Shown here one piece after another: positions 1-8,739 of a DNA stretch of 63,942 nt. The translations under genes were made by a program, and so were the position numbers. Each line of letters begins with the position of its first letter. Positions within the stretch are counted from its first letter, which is position 1. Under the pieces are notes generated by a model that worked only from the letters and a program-made list of their open reading frames with translations, did no database searches and had not been told where the DNA came from. Origin of the DNA: Xanthobacteraceae bacterium. Its GTDB lineage: Bacteria; Pseudomonadota; Alphaproteobacteria; Rhizobiales; Xanthobacteraceae. The stretch is from assembly GCA_029266425.1 (NCBI GenBank), contig JAQSWY010000026.1:1-63942 (forward strand), read 5' to 3'.

Positions 1-2562
1 AGTCTCAGCTGCCGGTGCCTCGCTCACCGCCTGCTCGGCGGGCGCGGTCTCCGCTGCCGGCGTCTCGGCGGCCGGCTCCGGCGGCGGGGCCGGGCGGCGT
101 TCCATACGATAGCCGAGCGAGCGCAGGATCGAGGCGAAATCCTCGCCGGCGCAACCGGCCAGCGAGGTCATCGCCACGGTCGCCACGAAGCCTGAGCCGT
201 CAAAGGCGCCAGCCGGCTTCTCGCCCGGGGCATTTGGACGCCAGGCGAGGGCCGGGCGGATCAGGTCGGCGAGGCGCTCCAGAATGTCGATGCGCACCGC
301 CCGGGTGCCGGCGACGCGGAAGCCGACGGCCCGGTAGAGCCCCTTCTGGATCTCGTTGTCGACCGGGATCGACGTGCGGCCGGAGGCGGCGAGATGGGGC
401 AACTCGTCGAGCCCCTTCTGCTGCAGGCCGCCATGCTTCAGCGCCCAGAGCTGGGCGGCGAGGGTGCGCGGCGCCGGCTTCAGCAGCGCCGGGATATAGA
501 TGTGGTGGGCGCCGAAGCGCACGCCGTGGCCGCGCAGCAGCGCGCGCGCCTCCTGCGGCAGCGCCTTCATCTCCTCCGCCACCTTGTGGCGCTCCAGCAC
601 GCCGAGCGCCTCGACCAGCTGGAAAGCGATACCGCGGGCGATGCCGGTGATGTCCTCGGCGCGGCCGAGCGCCAGCAGCGGGCCGAGCAGCTTTTCAATG
701 TGCGCCTTGAGCCAGAGATCGAGCCGCGCCTGCACGCCGTCGCGGGCGGGGCCGGTCAGATGCTCGTCGGCAATGATCTTGAGCCGCGGGCTGAGCACTT
801 CCTCGCCGGGGATCAGCTTCGCCACCGGATCGCCGATCCAGCGCAGCGTGCCGTCGGCGCTGAGCACGAAAGTGTCGTCCCCGCTTTCCGCGAGCTTGGC
901 GGCGCGGCTCTCGATCTCGCCGGCCAGCGCCTTCTGCGCGGTCGCCCGGAGCGCCTTGGCTTCCGGGCCGCCTGCAGACGGGTCGGCGGCAAACTGGAAC
1001 CCAAGTAGATGGCCGATCACATGGCCCTCGACGACGACATCGCCGCCCTTGGTGATTTCGGTGTCGAGCATCGTGTTCTCTCGCAGGCGCCGCATCAGGA
1101 CGCTGGTTCGACGGTCTACGAAGCGGTGTGCCAGTCTCTCGTGCAACGCGTCGGAGAGTTTGTCCTCCACGCGGCGCGTGACACCTCGCCAGTGCTCCGG
1201 ATCGTCGAGCCAGTCCGGCCGGTTCGCGGCGAAGGTCCAGGTGCGGATCTGCGCTATGCGTCCCGACAGAGTGTCTATGTCACCTTCCGCACGGTCCGCC
1301 AAGGCCACTTGGCGTGCAAACCAATCGGTATCGATCCGGCCTTTCTGCATCAGATCGCCATAGACGGTGATGACGAGGTCGGTGTGGGAAGCCGGCGACA
1401 CCTTGCGATAGTCGGGGAGCTGGCACGCCTCCCACAAACGTTCGATTTCGGAAGGGCCTGCGGCGAACCGGCGGACCTCGTCCTGGCGCGCAGCGACCTC
1501 CAGCACGCGCACGTCGTCGGCGGTCGGCGCCCGCGTCAATCCTTCCTCGCGCGGCACCTCGGAGAGGCTCGCATGCAGCCCTTCGATGGAGCGGAAATCG
1601 AGCGTGGTGTTGCGCCATTGCAGCACGCGGTGGGGCTCGAAGCTGTGGCTCTCCAGCCGCTCCACCAGTTCGGCATCGAACGGCGCGCAGCGCCCGGTGG
1701 TGCCGAAGGTGCCGTCACGCTGGGCGCGCCCGGCGCGTCCGGCGATCTGCGAGAACTCGCCCGGATTGAGCTTGCGGAACTGCCAGCCGTCGAACTTCAC
1801 GTCGCCGGCGAAGGCGACATGGTCGACATCGAGATTGAGGCCCATCCCGATCGCATCGGTGGCGACAAGATAGTCGACATCGCCGGACTGGTAGAGTGCG
1901 ACCTGGGCGTTGCGAGTGCGGGGCGAGAGCGCGCCGAGAACCACCGCCGCGCCGCCGCGCTGGCGGCGGATCAATTCGGCGATGGCATAGACCTCCTCGG
2001 AGGAGAAGGCGACGATCGCCGAGCGACGCGGCAGCCGGGTGAGTTTCTTCTCGCCGGCGAAGGTGAGGTTCGACAGGCGCGGGCGCACCAGGATGCTCAC
2101 CCCGGGGAGCAGCTTCTCCACCAGCGGGCGCATGGTGGCGGCGCCCAGCAGCAGCGTCTCCTCGCGGCCGCGCCGGTTCAGCATGCGGTCGGTGAAGATG
2201 TGGCCGCGATCGAGGTCGGCGGCGATCTGGACCTCGTCGAGCGCGACGAAGGCGACGTCGAGATCCCGCGGCATGGCCTCGACGGTGGAGACCCAGTAGC
2301 GCGGATTGGGGGGCTTGATGCGCTCCTCGCCGGTGATCAACGCGACCTGATCGGCCCCGGCGCGCTCGATAAGGCGCTGATAGACCTCGCGCGCCAGCAG
2401 GCGCAGCGGCAGGCCGATCAGTCCCGAGGAATGGCCCAGCATGCGCTCGATGGCGAGATGGGTCTTGCCCGTATTGGTGGGACCGAGGACGGCGGTGACG
2501 CCGCGCGACCGCAGTGAGGGCGGCAGCGGCTTGGTGCCGTAGAGCGGCGTTGCAATGTTCAT
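1..2562 (-). CDS. SUV3-like superfamily 2 RNA/DNA helicase, 3' end cut off by window edge
   Basis: ATP-dependent helicase of the mitochondrial SUV3 / Rhizobiales family, expected to unwind RNA or DNA. The frame is open from the ATG at 2562 to the left edge (854 codons visible, no stop). Walker A GPTNTGKT is at residues 27-34 and the Walker B box DEVQ at about 109-112. Further in come the motif ATDAIGMGLNLDVDHV and the arginine-finger motif QIAGRAGR. The last visible residues are an Ala/Pro/Glu-rich low-complexity stretch, as in the tails of this family. In related genomes it sits, as here, beside the DUF3108 and L28 genes, with an S4-domain protein usually next downstream (outside this window). 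The physiological substrate is not known from sequence. Confidence 0.88.
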   Translation of the reverse strand, partial: MNIATPLYGTKPLPPSLRSRGVTAVLGPTNTGKTHLAIERMLGHSSGLIGLPLRLLAREVYQRLIERAGADQVALITGEERIKPPNPRYWVSTVEAMPRDLDVAFVALDEVQIAADLDRGHIFTDRMLNRRGREETLLLGAATMRPLVEKLLPGVSILVRPRLSNLTFAGEKKLTRLPRRSAIVAFSSEEVYAIAELIRRQRGGAAVVLGALSPRTRNAQVALYQSGDVDYLVATDAIGMGLNLDVDHVAFAGDVKFDGWQFRKLNPGEFSQIAGRAGRAQRDGTFGTTGRCAPFDAELVERLESHSFEPHRVLQWRNTTLDFRSIEGLHASLSEVPREEGLTRAPTADDVRVLEVAARQDEVRRFAAGPSEIERLWEACQLPDYRKVSPASHTDLVITVYGDLMQKGRIDTDWFARQVALADRAEGDIDTLSGRIAQIRTWTFAANRPDWLDDPEHWRGVTRRVEDKLSDALHERLAHRFVDRRTSVLMRRLRENTMLDTEITKGGDVVVEGHVIGHLLGFQFAADPSAGGPEAKALRATAQKALAGEIESRAAKLAESGDDTFVLSADGTLRWIGDPVAKLIPGEEVLSPRLKIIADEHLTGPARDGVQARLDLWLKAHIEKLLGPLLALGRAEDITGIARGIAFQLVEALGVLERHKVAEEMKALPQEARALLRGHGVRFGAHHIYIPALLKPAPRTLAAQLWALKHGGLQQKGLDELPHLAASGRTSIPVDNEIQKGLYRAVGFRVAGTRAVRIDILERLADLIRPALAWRPNAPGEKPAGAFDGSGFVATVAMTSLAGCAGEDFASILRSLGYRMERRPAPPPEPAAETPAAETAPAEQAVSEAPAAET

Positions 2563-2724
2563 AGACCGATTACGTCGTCCATCGGGCCGGCGGGCGGGCG
2601 GCCCTTGTAGCACATCGGCGGCGGCGGAGTCGCCACCGGGCACGGATACGGAAGCGGCGGAAAGTGCGCGGTTCCGCCCGGCATATGGGAAGCGGGGCGG
2701 TGGTGCGCCAGACTTTGCTCTGTT

Positions 2725-2832
2725 TCAGTATCCTTCGAGACCCGGCATGGCCGGGCACCTCAGGATGAGGCGGCTCTTTCAAAGCGCCCTCATCCTGAGG
2801 TGCTCGCGCAGCGAGCCTCGAAGGATGCTGCA
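2725..2832. repeat. Palindromic intergenic repeat, family A, copy 1
   Basis: Imperfect inverted repeat of about 100 bases between the helicase and DUF3108 genes. The left arm reads TATCCTTCGAGACCCGGC and then CACCTCAGGATGA; the right arm reads CATCCTGAGGTGC and then GCCTCGAAGGATG. The same arms recur at 15829-15940, 24741-24857 and 53959-54060, with broken arms near 50396 and 50570. It would fold into a long hairpin if transcribed. No coding content. Confidence 0.85.
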
Positions 2833-2843
2833 ACAATGCGCGC

Positions 2844-3686
2844 CTACGGCTTCTTCCCCGTCACCGCCGCCGGCTGGGCGCCGGTCGATTCGGACACGAA
2901 GCTCAGCGCCTCCATCTCGGCGGTGCCGATCATGGTGGCGACGGAGACCTTGAAGGGCACCAGGACGCGGGTGCCGGCGACCGGCGCCAGCCAGACATAG
3001 ACGTCCTTGTTCTGCATCATGTACTTCACCCCGGCGCGGCTCGTCCGGTGGCCGGAAACCGGCTTGTAGGCGACGCGGCAGACCACGGCCGGGCCCTCAT
3101 AGCCCTTCTCGGCCTTCACCTTGTCGGTGCGCACGTAAGAGAGCGTGAGGTCGTAGCGCTGCCGGCCGTCGAAGATGGACAGCGTGCGGTCGCAGGCGGC
3201 GGGTGCGAGCGGAGCCTCGACGCCCGGCACCAGGATCAGCGCCGCCGTCATGGGGTCGAGCACGCCCTTCTTGTCGTCGTCGGAGACCGGCACGCGATCC
3301 TTGGCGGGGGACATCGGCGGCTCCACCGTCACATTCTTGACGGTGTTGGCGGTGAGCACGAGGCGGATCGCCTCCGCCTTCTTGTCGCTCTCCGCATCCA
3401 TGGCGAAGCTCTGCGGGGAGAGCGCGCCGCCGCGCTCGACGGTGCCGCGCGCGCCCGCCGAGCCCTTGCCGGAGGACACCGCCTGCATCACCCCGGTGAC
3501 GCGGGCGCTGCCGGAGGCGGTGTAGCCCTTGCTGCCGATCTCCAGCAGGAAGGAGGCGCGGCCGAGCTCCAGCCCGGCTAGCGACATGCGATAGCGCGCT
3601 TCCAGCCGGCCGTCGGCATAGGCCGTGCCGGAAGCGAGAAGCGCTCCGGCAACCAGGCCACCCGCGGTCAAACCGAACCGATGCAT
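2844..3686 (-). CDS. DUF3108 domain-containing exported protein
   Basis: 280 residues. I start at the ATG at 3686, because the frame upstream gives no plausible protein and this ATG opens directly into a signal peptide (about residues 1-23, ending GTAYA|DGRLEARY). The mature part has the alternating strands of DUF3108, a periplasmic or outer-membrane-associated family of unknown function. It ends near the TAG at 2844, with family A repeat DNA just downstream. It lies between the helicase and rpmB, an arrangement conserved in Rhizobiales. The promoter region is shared with the divergent rpmB. The role is unknown; the family call rests on overall pattern and neighbourhood. Confidence 0.75.
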   Translation of the reverse strand: MHRFGLTAGGLVAGALLASGTAYADGRLEARYRMSLAGLELGRASFLLEIGSKGYTASGSARVTGVMQAVSSGKGSAGARGTVERGGALSPQSFAMDAESDKKAEAIRLVLTANTVKNVTVEPPMSPAKDRVPVSDDDKKGVLDPMTAALILVPGVEAPLAPAACDRTLSIFDGRQRYDLTLSYVRTDKVKAEKGYEGPAVVCRVAYKPVSGHRTSRAGVKYMMQNKDVYVWLAPVAGTRVLVPFKVSVATMIGTAEMEALSFVSESTGAQPAAVTGKKP

Positions 3687-3806
3687 AGTTAGAAACCGAA
3701 TCCATGCTATCGGCGAAACGCCGATGATGAAGTGTAACGGGATTTGCTGGCGGCGGAAGGCGGCGGAACTGTGACCCGTTGCGCATCCCATTGGCCGCCG
3801 CCGGTC

Positions 3807-3835
3807 TTGACGCGGCAAAGGGGCTTGCCTATACG
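3807..3835 (+). promoter_or_regulatory. Probable sigma-70 promoter of rpmB
   Basis: TTGACG at 3807-3812 and TATACG at 3830-3835 are separated by exactly 17 bases. Transcription would begin near 3842, leaving a leader of roughly 90 bases before rpmB. It is among the best matches to the consensus in the window and faces a highly expressed gene. Confidence 0.6.
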
Positions 3836-3929
3836 AGCGCACTCTCTGGATCAGTGCCGCTGGTGCTGGGAAGGGGTCGCTATGCGCGTCCCCCAGTGCC
3901 TCGGCTGTTAAACTATAAGGAAGTCCACG

Positions 3930-4217
3930 ATGTCCCGTCGGTGCGAACTTACCGGGAAGGCGGTTCTGACCGGCAATCTCGTGAGCCACTCAAACCGCAA
4001 GACCCGTCGCCGCTTTCTGCCGAACCTGGTGAACGTGACGTTCGCCAGCGACGTGCTGAAGCGCTCGGTGAAGCTGCGCGTCAGCGCCAATGCGCTGAAG
4101 ACCGTGGATCACCGCGGCGGCCTCGACGCCTTCCTCGTCAAGGCGCGCATCGACGAGCTGTCGCCGAAGGCTGCGGATCTGAAGCGCGCGGTCGAGAAGG
4201 CCCAGGCTGCGGCCTGA
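3930..4217 (+). CDS. rpmB: 50S ribosomal protein L28
   Basis: 95 residues, the alphaproteobacterial length of L28. It opens [20 protein letters not shown] and has the conserved block [13 protein letters not shown] at about residues 21-33, followed by the variable C-terminal helix seen in this group. L28 is a basic component of the large ribosomal subunit. A promoter-like sequence lies about 95 bases upstream. The DUF3108 gene is divergent on the left and a queuosine-precursor transporter follows 21 bases downstream, so the two plus-strand genes may be cotranscribed. No anomalies. Confidence 0.98.
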   Translation: MSRRCELTGKAVLTGNLVSHSNRKTRRRFLPNLVNVTFASDVLKRSVKLRVSANALKTVDHRGGLDAFLVKARIDELSPKAADLKRAVEKAQAAA

Positions 4218-4238
4218 GCCTGATCAGCGGCTCTACCC

Positions 4239-4856
4239 ATGAGAATTGCCGGCACCGAGGTCTCGCCCTCGCAGCTTGCGCTGCCCATCGCCGCCATGAT
4301 CGGCGTGGTCGCGGCCTCGAACGTGCTCGTGCAATATCCGGTCGGCTTCCTCGGGCTCGAGGAACTGCTGACCTATGGCGCCTTCAGCTACCCACTCGCC
4401 TTCCTGGTCAATGACCTGACCAACCGCCGCTTCGGCCCGGCGGTGACGCGGCGCGTCGTCTATGTCGGCTTTGCGCTGGCGGTGTTGCTCTCGGTCTGGC
4501 TGGCGAGCCCGCGCATCGCGCTCGCCTCGGGAACGGCCTTCCTGGTCGGCCAACTGCTCGACATCTCGGTGTTCAACCGGCTGCGCCGCATGGACTGGTG
4601 GCAGGCGCCGCTCGCCGGCAGCGTCCTCGGCTCGGCGCTCGACACGGTCATCTTCTTCTCGCTGGCCTTTGCCGGCGACGAGGCCATGTCGGGCCTGGTG
4701 AATTATTTCGGCCTCGTCACCGTCCCGCTCTGGGTCGGTCTCGCCTTCTTCGATTTCCTGGTGAAGCTCGGCTGCGCGCTGGTCGCGCTCGTCCCCTATG
4801 GCGCCGTGATGGGCTGGCTCAAGCCCTGGGCCGCGCCGGCCACCGGGACGCGCTGA
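4239..4856 (+). CDS. yhhQ: Queuosine precursor transporter (YhhQ family)
   Basis: 205-residue inner-membrane protein with about six hydrophobic segments. The family-typical early motif EELLTYGAFSYPLAFLVND is at about residues 45-63, followed by a LTNRRFG turn. Members of this family take up the deazapurine precursor (preQ0/preQ1) of the tRNA base queuosine. It follows rpmB closely. A GluQRS gene (15986) in the same window glutamylates queuosine in tRNA-Asp, so two steps of queuosine biology are represented, though not clustered. The stop at 4856 is 6 bases from the convergent stop of the next gene. The assignment is to family; the precise substrate is inference. Confidence 0.88.
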   Translation: MRIAGTEVSPSQLALPIAAMIGVVAASNVLVQYPVGFLGLEELLTYGAFSYPLAFLVNDLTNRRFGPAVTRRVVYVGFALAVLLSVWLASPRIALASGTAFLVGQLLDISVFNRLRRMDWWQAPLAGSVLGSALDTVIFFSLAFAGDEAMSGLVNYFGLVTVPLWVGLAFFDFLVKLGCALVALVPYGAVMGWLKPWAAPATGTR

Positions 4857-4862
4857 CACGCT

Positions 4863-5861
4863 TCAGTTCTCCGCCCCAAGGACCGCGAAGCGCAGCAGCA
4901 GCGTGCGCTGCACGCCGGAGAAATTGTCGTCCGAGATCGCGGTGAGGATGGTCTCGCCGCCCGCGTTCACATGGATGGCGAGGGCTTCCATATTGTCGAT
5001 CTGCGCGGTGCGATCGGCGGTGAAGATGATCTCGCCGTCGATCTTCGCGCCCGGCTTGATGTCGCTTGCCGGGAAACGACGAAGGCGCATGCCGACGCCG
5101 GTCGCCCAGGTGAAGCGGCGCTCCAGCAGATAAAGGCTGCCGTCCGGCCCGAGCGCGATGTCGGTGGCGTCGAAGTCGGGATGGCGGACGATGGTGAAGG
5201 GTGCCAGCTTGCTTCCGGTGACGATGTAGCCGGGCAGCGCATCCTCGTTGCTCGGGCTCTTCTCCGCGATGACGGCGAGCGCGCCGCCCTTCGCCGGGCC
5301 AATCTTGCCGGGCAACCAGGCCAGCGCCTCAATGCCCTGATTGTAGCCGAGCTTGGCGAGCGGCCCGCCGGAGGCGATGCGCTGGCCCCTGACGGTGAGC
5401 GGGTCGGACCCCTTGAAGCTCCAGATCTCCTGCTTGCGCTCGATGCCGACCGCGTAGCCGTCGGGCGTCCTGGTCAGCGCCTCGGTATCGGCGCGGCCCT
5501 GGTCGGCGAACGGGCGGCCGTCCGAGCCCAGCATGGGCGCCATGACGACGTCAGCGAGCCCGATCGGCCGATCTCCGTCGGCGAGGATGCGCCCGCGCAG
5601 CCAATGACCGCGGTCGGTGAGGGCGAGGAAGGTCTCGCCCCTGGTGTCGATGGTGAGCCCGGAAATGCCGCCGAAGTCCTTGGTGTCGCCAGTCAGCACG
5701 AGGCCGCCGCGGAATTCGAGGTGTCCGACATGCATCCGCCCGTCCGACATCAAGGTGCGAATCGGGGTCGCCGCGACGTTCACGCGAAACGGCTCGGCAT
5801 TGGCCGGATGCGAGAGCGCAAGCAGCATGCCGATGCCGAATACGAACTGCCGTGCCGCCAT
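4863..5861 (-). CDS. Esterase-like activity of phytase family protein, exported
   Basis: 332 residues from the ATG at 5861, chosen because GAGGGAAACGGG lies just upstream and a signal peptide follows at once (MAARQFVFGIGMLLALSHPANA, cleaved near residue 22). The mature protein has the beta-propeller-like pattern of PF13449: an early block GGLVLTGDTKDFGGISGL, then repeated Gly/Asp-rich strands and a late NMEALAIHVNAGGETILTAISDDNF-type segment, the phytase-like Asp/Asn loop. It is predicted to be a periplasmic phosphatase or esterase; the substrate is unknown. It is convergent with the queuosine transporter and divergent from dsbB. Confidence 0.8.
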   Translation of the reverse strand: MAARQFVFGIGMLLALSHPANAEPFRVNVAATPIRTLMSDGRMHVGHLEFRGGLVLTGDTKDFGGISGLTIDTRGETFLALTDRGHWLRGRILADGDRPIGLADVVMAPMLGSDGRPFADQGRADTEALTRTPDGYAVGIERKQEIWSFKGSDPLTVRGQRIASGGPLAKLGYNQGIEALAWLPGKIGPAKGGALAVIAEKSPSNEDALPGYIVTGSKLAPFTIVRHPDFDATDIALGPDGSLYLLERRFTWATGVGMRLRRFPASDIKPGAKIDGEIIFTADRTAQIDNMEALAIHVNAGGETILTAISDDNFSGVQRTLLLRFAVLGAEN

Positions 5862-5955
5862 CGTCCCGTTTCCCTCGTCTTCGTGATGTCGTGAGCGTGG
5901 ATTTCGTCGCGAAACCGGTCTAGCAGCCTCAGGGCCGCATCGGAGTAAATGTGTG

Positions 5956-6489
5956 ATGACGACTGTCGCGAAACCACAAATGACCGCCGGGCTCATCGTC
6001 GCGCTGGCCGGTGCCGCGACGCTGGCCGGGGCGTGGTTCTTCCAGCTGGTGGTCGGGCTCGCGCCGTGTCCGCTCTGCCTCGAACAGCGCCTTCCCTATT
6101 ATGTCGGCGTGCCGCTGGCGCTGATCGCCGTAGTGCTGGCGGCGCGCGGCAGCGCCTCCGGCTCGCGGGTGGTGCTCGCGTTGGCCGGGCTCATGATGGC
6201 AGGGGGAGCGGTGCTCGCCGCTTATCATGCCGGCATCGAATGGCACTGGTGGGCGGGACCGACCGCCTGTTCCGGCGCCGGCCCTGTGCAGGGCGGCAAT
6301 CTGCTGACCGATCTTAACAATGCGCGCGTGGTGCGCTGCGACGAGGCGCCGTGGCGGCTCGCCGGCATCTCGCTCGCCGGCTACAACGCGCTGATCGCCG
6401 CAGCGCTGGCGCTCATCGCCTTCGCCGCGGCAGTCCAGCCAGGCGCCCGGAGCGGGCAGGCTCACGGATCGAGCTCGGTGTCCCAGTAG
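5956..6489 (+). CDS. dsbB: Disulfide bond formation protein DsbB
   Basis: 177-residue inner-membrane protein with four hydrophobic helices. It reoxidises the periplasmic oxidase DsbA and passes electrons to quinone. The first periplasmic loop carries the catalytic CPLC (Cys38, Cys41), and the second carries Cys105 and Cys128 in TAC...VRC. I start at ATG 5956; a GTG immediately before it at 5953 is also in frame. The last 28 bases overlap the 3' end of the convergent HNH nuclease gene, so the polar C-terminal tail (GSSSVSQ) is read from DNA that is also coding on the other strand. Confidence 0.92.
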   Translation: MTTVAKPQMTAGLIVALAGAATLAGAWFFQLVVGLAPCPLCLEQRLPYYVGVPLALIAVVLAARGSASGSRVVLALAGLMMAGGAVLAAYHAGIEWHWWAGPTACSGAGPVQGGNLLTDLNNARVVRCDEAPWRLAGISLAGYNALIAAALALIAFAAAVQPGARSGQAHGSSSVSQ

Positions 6490-7019
6490 AGATAGTCCAT
6501 CCAGCTATCGTGCAGATAGTTGGGCGGGAAGTGCCGGCCATTCTGGTGCAGATCGTGCACCGTCGGCTGGAAGGGCGGCTGGCGCGGCAGCATCCGCGCC
6601 TCGGCCGGCATCATGCCGCCCTTGCGCAGATTGCAGGGCGAGCAGGCCGCGACCACGTTCTCCCACGTCGTCTGACCGCCGCGGGAGCGGGGGACCACGT
6701 GGTCGAAGGTAAGGTCATCGCGCGATTCGCAATATTGGCAGCTGAAGCGGTCGCGCAGAAACACGTTGAACCGGGTGAAGGCGGGCTGGCGGGCCGGGCG
6801 GATAAAGGTCTTCAGCGAGACGACGCTCGGCAGCCGCATCTGGAAATTGGCGCTGGAGACCTGCCGCTCATAATATTCAACGATATTCACGCGATCGAGG
6901 AACACGGCCTTGATCGCGTCCTGCCAGGCCCACACCGAGAGTGGGTAGTAGCTCAAGGGACGGTAATCCGCATTGAGCACCAAGGCAGGCCAGGAACCCG
7001 GAGACAACGCCGCCGTCAA
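6462..7019 (-). CDS. HNH endonuclease domain protein
   Basis: 185 residues with a TTG start, supported by GAGGAG seven bases upstream. The HNH zinc fold is at residues 92-130: CQYC (Cys94, Cys97), the catalytic DHVVPRSRGG (Asp106-His107), then N121 and CSPC (Cys126, Cys129). The N-terminal half, LVLNADYRPLSYYPLSVW onwards, is typical of a widespread conserved chromosomal HNH family in proteobacteria and actinobacteria. That suggests a housekeeping rather than a toxin or phage role; the target is unknown. The 3' end overlaps dsbB by 28 bases in tail-to-tail orientation. Confidence 0.92.
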   Translation of the reverse strand: MTAALSPGSWPALVLNADYRPLSYYPLSVWAWQDAIKAVFLDRVNIVEYYERQVSSANFQMRLPSVVSLKTFIRPARQPAFTRFNVFLRDRFSCQYCESRDDLTFDHVVPRSRGGQTTWENVVAACSPCNLRKGGMMPAEARMLPRQPPFQPTVHDLHQNGRHFPPNYLHDSWMDYLYWDTELDP

Positions 7020-7128
7020 CCAACCGCTCCTCAGAAGGGGCGCCGGATCCGGCGGGCGCCGGGCGACGCACGCGGATACTCTACATGTTGCGTGTCAGCT
7101 TTGTGAAGCGCCTAAAATGGTAGGGTTT

Positions 7129-7803
7129 TCATGCCAGGACTCGCTTGAGGAAGGCGCCTCCCCGCTCGAGCCCGATCTGATCGATGCTGTGGCCGAGCCC
7201 GGGCAGGAGAAGTGATTCGGTCTCGACACCATGAGCATCAAGGCTCGCCACGGCGCGCGGCAAGTAGCTCGGGTCCACCACCACGTCCTCGGTGCCATGG
7301 ATCAGCAGCACCGGCGGGCGGCTGACGATGCGCTTCGCCGCTTCCTCCTGTTCGCGCTCGGACGGCAGCACATGGATGCCGGAATAACCGAGTATGCCGG
7401 CACAGGGGCGCTGGCGGCGCAGCCCGACATGCAGCGCCGTCATGGTGCCTTGGCTGAATCCGACCAGCGCCATGCGGTCATCTCCGAGGCCATGGCGTGC
7501 GAGCTCGGCATCGAGGAAACCGCTCAGCGCGGCCTCCGACGCCTCGACGCCGGTCCAGCGCTCGCGATCATCGCGCGCGACATAGCCGAACCATTGCCTT
7601 CCCACCGGCGCGACGGCGCAGGGCTCCGGCGCGTGCGGAGAGACGAAGGCAGCGTCCGGCAGCAGCGGCGCCCAGGCCTCGCCGAGATCGATGAGGTCGC
7701 GCCCGTCCGCGCCGTAGCCGTGCAGCAGCACGACAAGGGCGTCCGGCGCGCGGCCGGAGCGTGGGGCGAGGCGAGGGCCATCGAGCATCCGATGATTCTC
7801 CAT
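7129..7803 (-). CDS. Alpha/beta hydrolase, phospholipase/carboxylesterase family
   Basis: About 224 residues. The early motif VVLLHGYGADGRDLI is the oxyanion-hole region. The nucleophile elbow GFSQG is near the middle (about residue 120), with Asp in HGTEDVVVDP and His in GLGHSID completing a Ser-Asp-His triad. The family acts on short-chain acyl esters and lysophospholipids in the cytoplasm. The start at ATG 7803 is preferred because DNA upstream of it belongs to a family D repeat (7813-7916); the ATG at 7788 is an alternative. The repeat therefore sits directly against the start codon and supplies the leader. Confidence 0.85.
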   Translation of the reverse strand: MENHRMLDGPRLAPRSGRAPDALVVLLHGYGADGRDLIDLGEAWAPLLPDAAFVSPHAPEPCAVAPVGRQWFGYVARDDRERWTGVEASEAALSGFLDAELARHGLGDDRMALVGFSQGTMTALHVGLRRQRPCAGILGYSGIHVLPSEREQEEAAKRIVSRPPVLLIHGTEDVVVDPSYLPRAVASLDAHGVETESLLLPGLGHSIDQIGLERGGAFLKRVLA

Positions 7804-7812
7804 GAATTCGTC

Positions 7813-7916
7813 GTCATCCCGGAATTGCCGGCAGGCAATATCCGGCATCGCGTGACGTTTCTGCTCTTATCCTTCCAGCGATCCCGGCTCTCCGCTTCGC
7901 TGCGGCCGGGATGACG
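7813..7916. repeat. Palindromic intergenic repeat, family D, copy 1
   Basis: About 100 bases between the esterase start and the end of the alkA-like gene. It begins GTCATCCCGGAATTGCCGG and ends CGGCCGGGATGAC, with an internal CCGGCTCTCCGCTTCGCTGCGG-like stem. The second copy at 52634-52732 has the same outer arms and the same TTCGCTGCG stem-loop. No protein is encoded. Confidence 0.85.
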
Positions 7917-7935
7917 CCCTTGGATCGGCAAAAGG

Positions 7936-8694
7936 TCAAGCCGGCGCGCCTTGACGGGCGCGGCGGGCAGCGTAATAGGCCCAGAGGACATGGGCGGCCA
8001 CCCCGCGCCAGGGGCGCCAGTCCTCGGCGATTGCGTTGAGGCCGAGCGCATGGCAGCGTGCGCCGAGGCCGAAGCCGTCCGCGGCGGCGATCTGTAGGGC
8101 GAGGTCGCCCTCGGGGAAAGCGTCGGAGCGGCCGAGCGCAAACAGGAGATAGACGTCCGCGGTCCATGTCCCGATCCCCGGCAGGCGGACCAGCATCTCG
8201 CGCGCCTCTTCCGAAGGCAGAGCGGCGAGGGCGTCGAGATCGACCGCGCCGGCATCGAGCAGGCGGGCGATGCCGAGCGTGGTCTTGATCTTCGGCGCCG
8301 AGAAGCCGGCGGCGCGCAGCCCGTCTTCTCCCGCGCTCAGCACCGAGCCCGGCGTCGGGGCGCCGTCGAACTGCGTCTCGAAACGGGCATAGATGGCGCG
8401 CGCGCTGGCGGTGGAGACCTGCTGGGCCACCACCATGCGGATCAGGCCAGCGAAGCCGGCGGGGCGCTGGCGCAGCGCCGGGGAACCGGAAATCGCAAGC
8501 AGAGGGGAGAGCCGCGGGTCGATCGCCACAAGCTGCGCAAGCGCGCGATCAAAGGCCGGCTGGTCGGCGAGCGTCTCCTCGGCAACGGCCTCGGCCTTGT
8601 CTGCCCATCCACGGTTGTGCGCAAGGCCGTGGATCCCCGAGACGAGCCCGGGGATGACGGTGGTTCTCGAATTGTCGGTCACACGTTTAACCAA
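7936..8694 (-). CDS. DNA-3-methyladenine glycosylase II family (AlkA-like), N-terminus uncertain
   Basis: 252 residues from a TTG at 8694 (GTG at 8682 also possible). Removes alkylated bases from DNA. The helix-hairpin-helix LVRLPGIGTWTADVYLLFAL carries the catalytic Asp of the LPGIG...D motif, and the core segment MVVAQQVSTASARAI is family-typical. The oddity is at the N-terminus: residues about 10-25 (TTVIPGLVSGIHGL) are translated from a partial palindromic repeat at 8630-8663. The family-like part starts only at about residue 40 (LADQPAFDRALAQL), and no ATG lies between. Either the repeat has replaced the original start or translation begins at a non-ATG codon that I cannot choose. Confidence 0.82.
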   Translation of the reverse strand: MVKRVTDNSRTTVIPGLVSGIHGLAHNRGWADKAEAVAEETLADQPAFDRALAQLVAIDPRLSPLLAISGSPALRQRPAGFAGLIRMVVAQQVSTASARAIYARFETQFDGAPTPGSVLSAGEDGLRAAGFSAPKIKTTLGIARLLDAGAVDLDALAALPSEEAREMLVRLPGIGTWTADVYLLFALGRSDAFPEGDLALQIAAADGFGLGARCHALGLNAIAEDWRPWRGVAAHVLWAYYAARRARQGAPA

Positions 8695-8739
8695 ATGTCA
8701 CAGAGAACGCGCGGTCGGCTCGTTCCCGTTCAACAGGCC

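Noticed and set aside
2555..2953. 132-codon plus-strand frame across the helicase/DUF3108 gap
   Set aside because: It runs through a palindromic repeat and into the antisense of DUF3108, with no family pattern.
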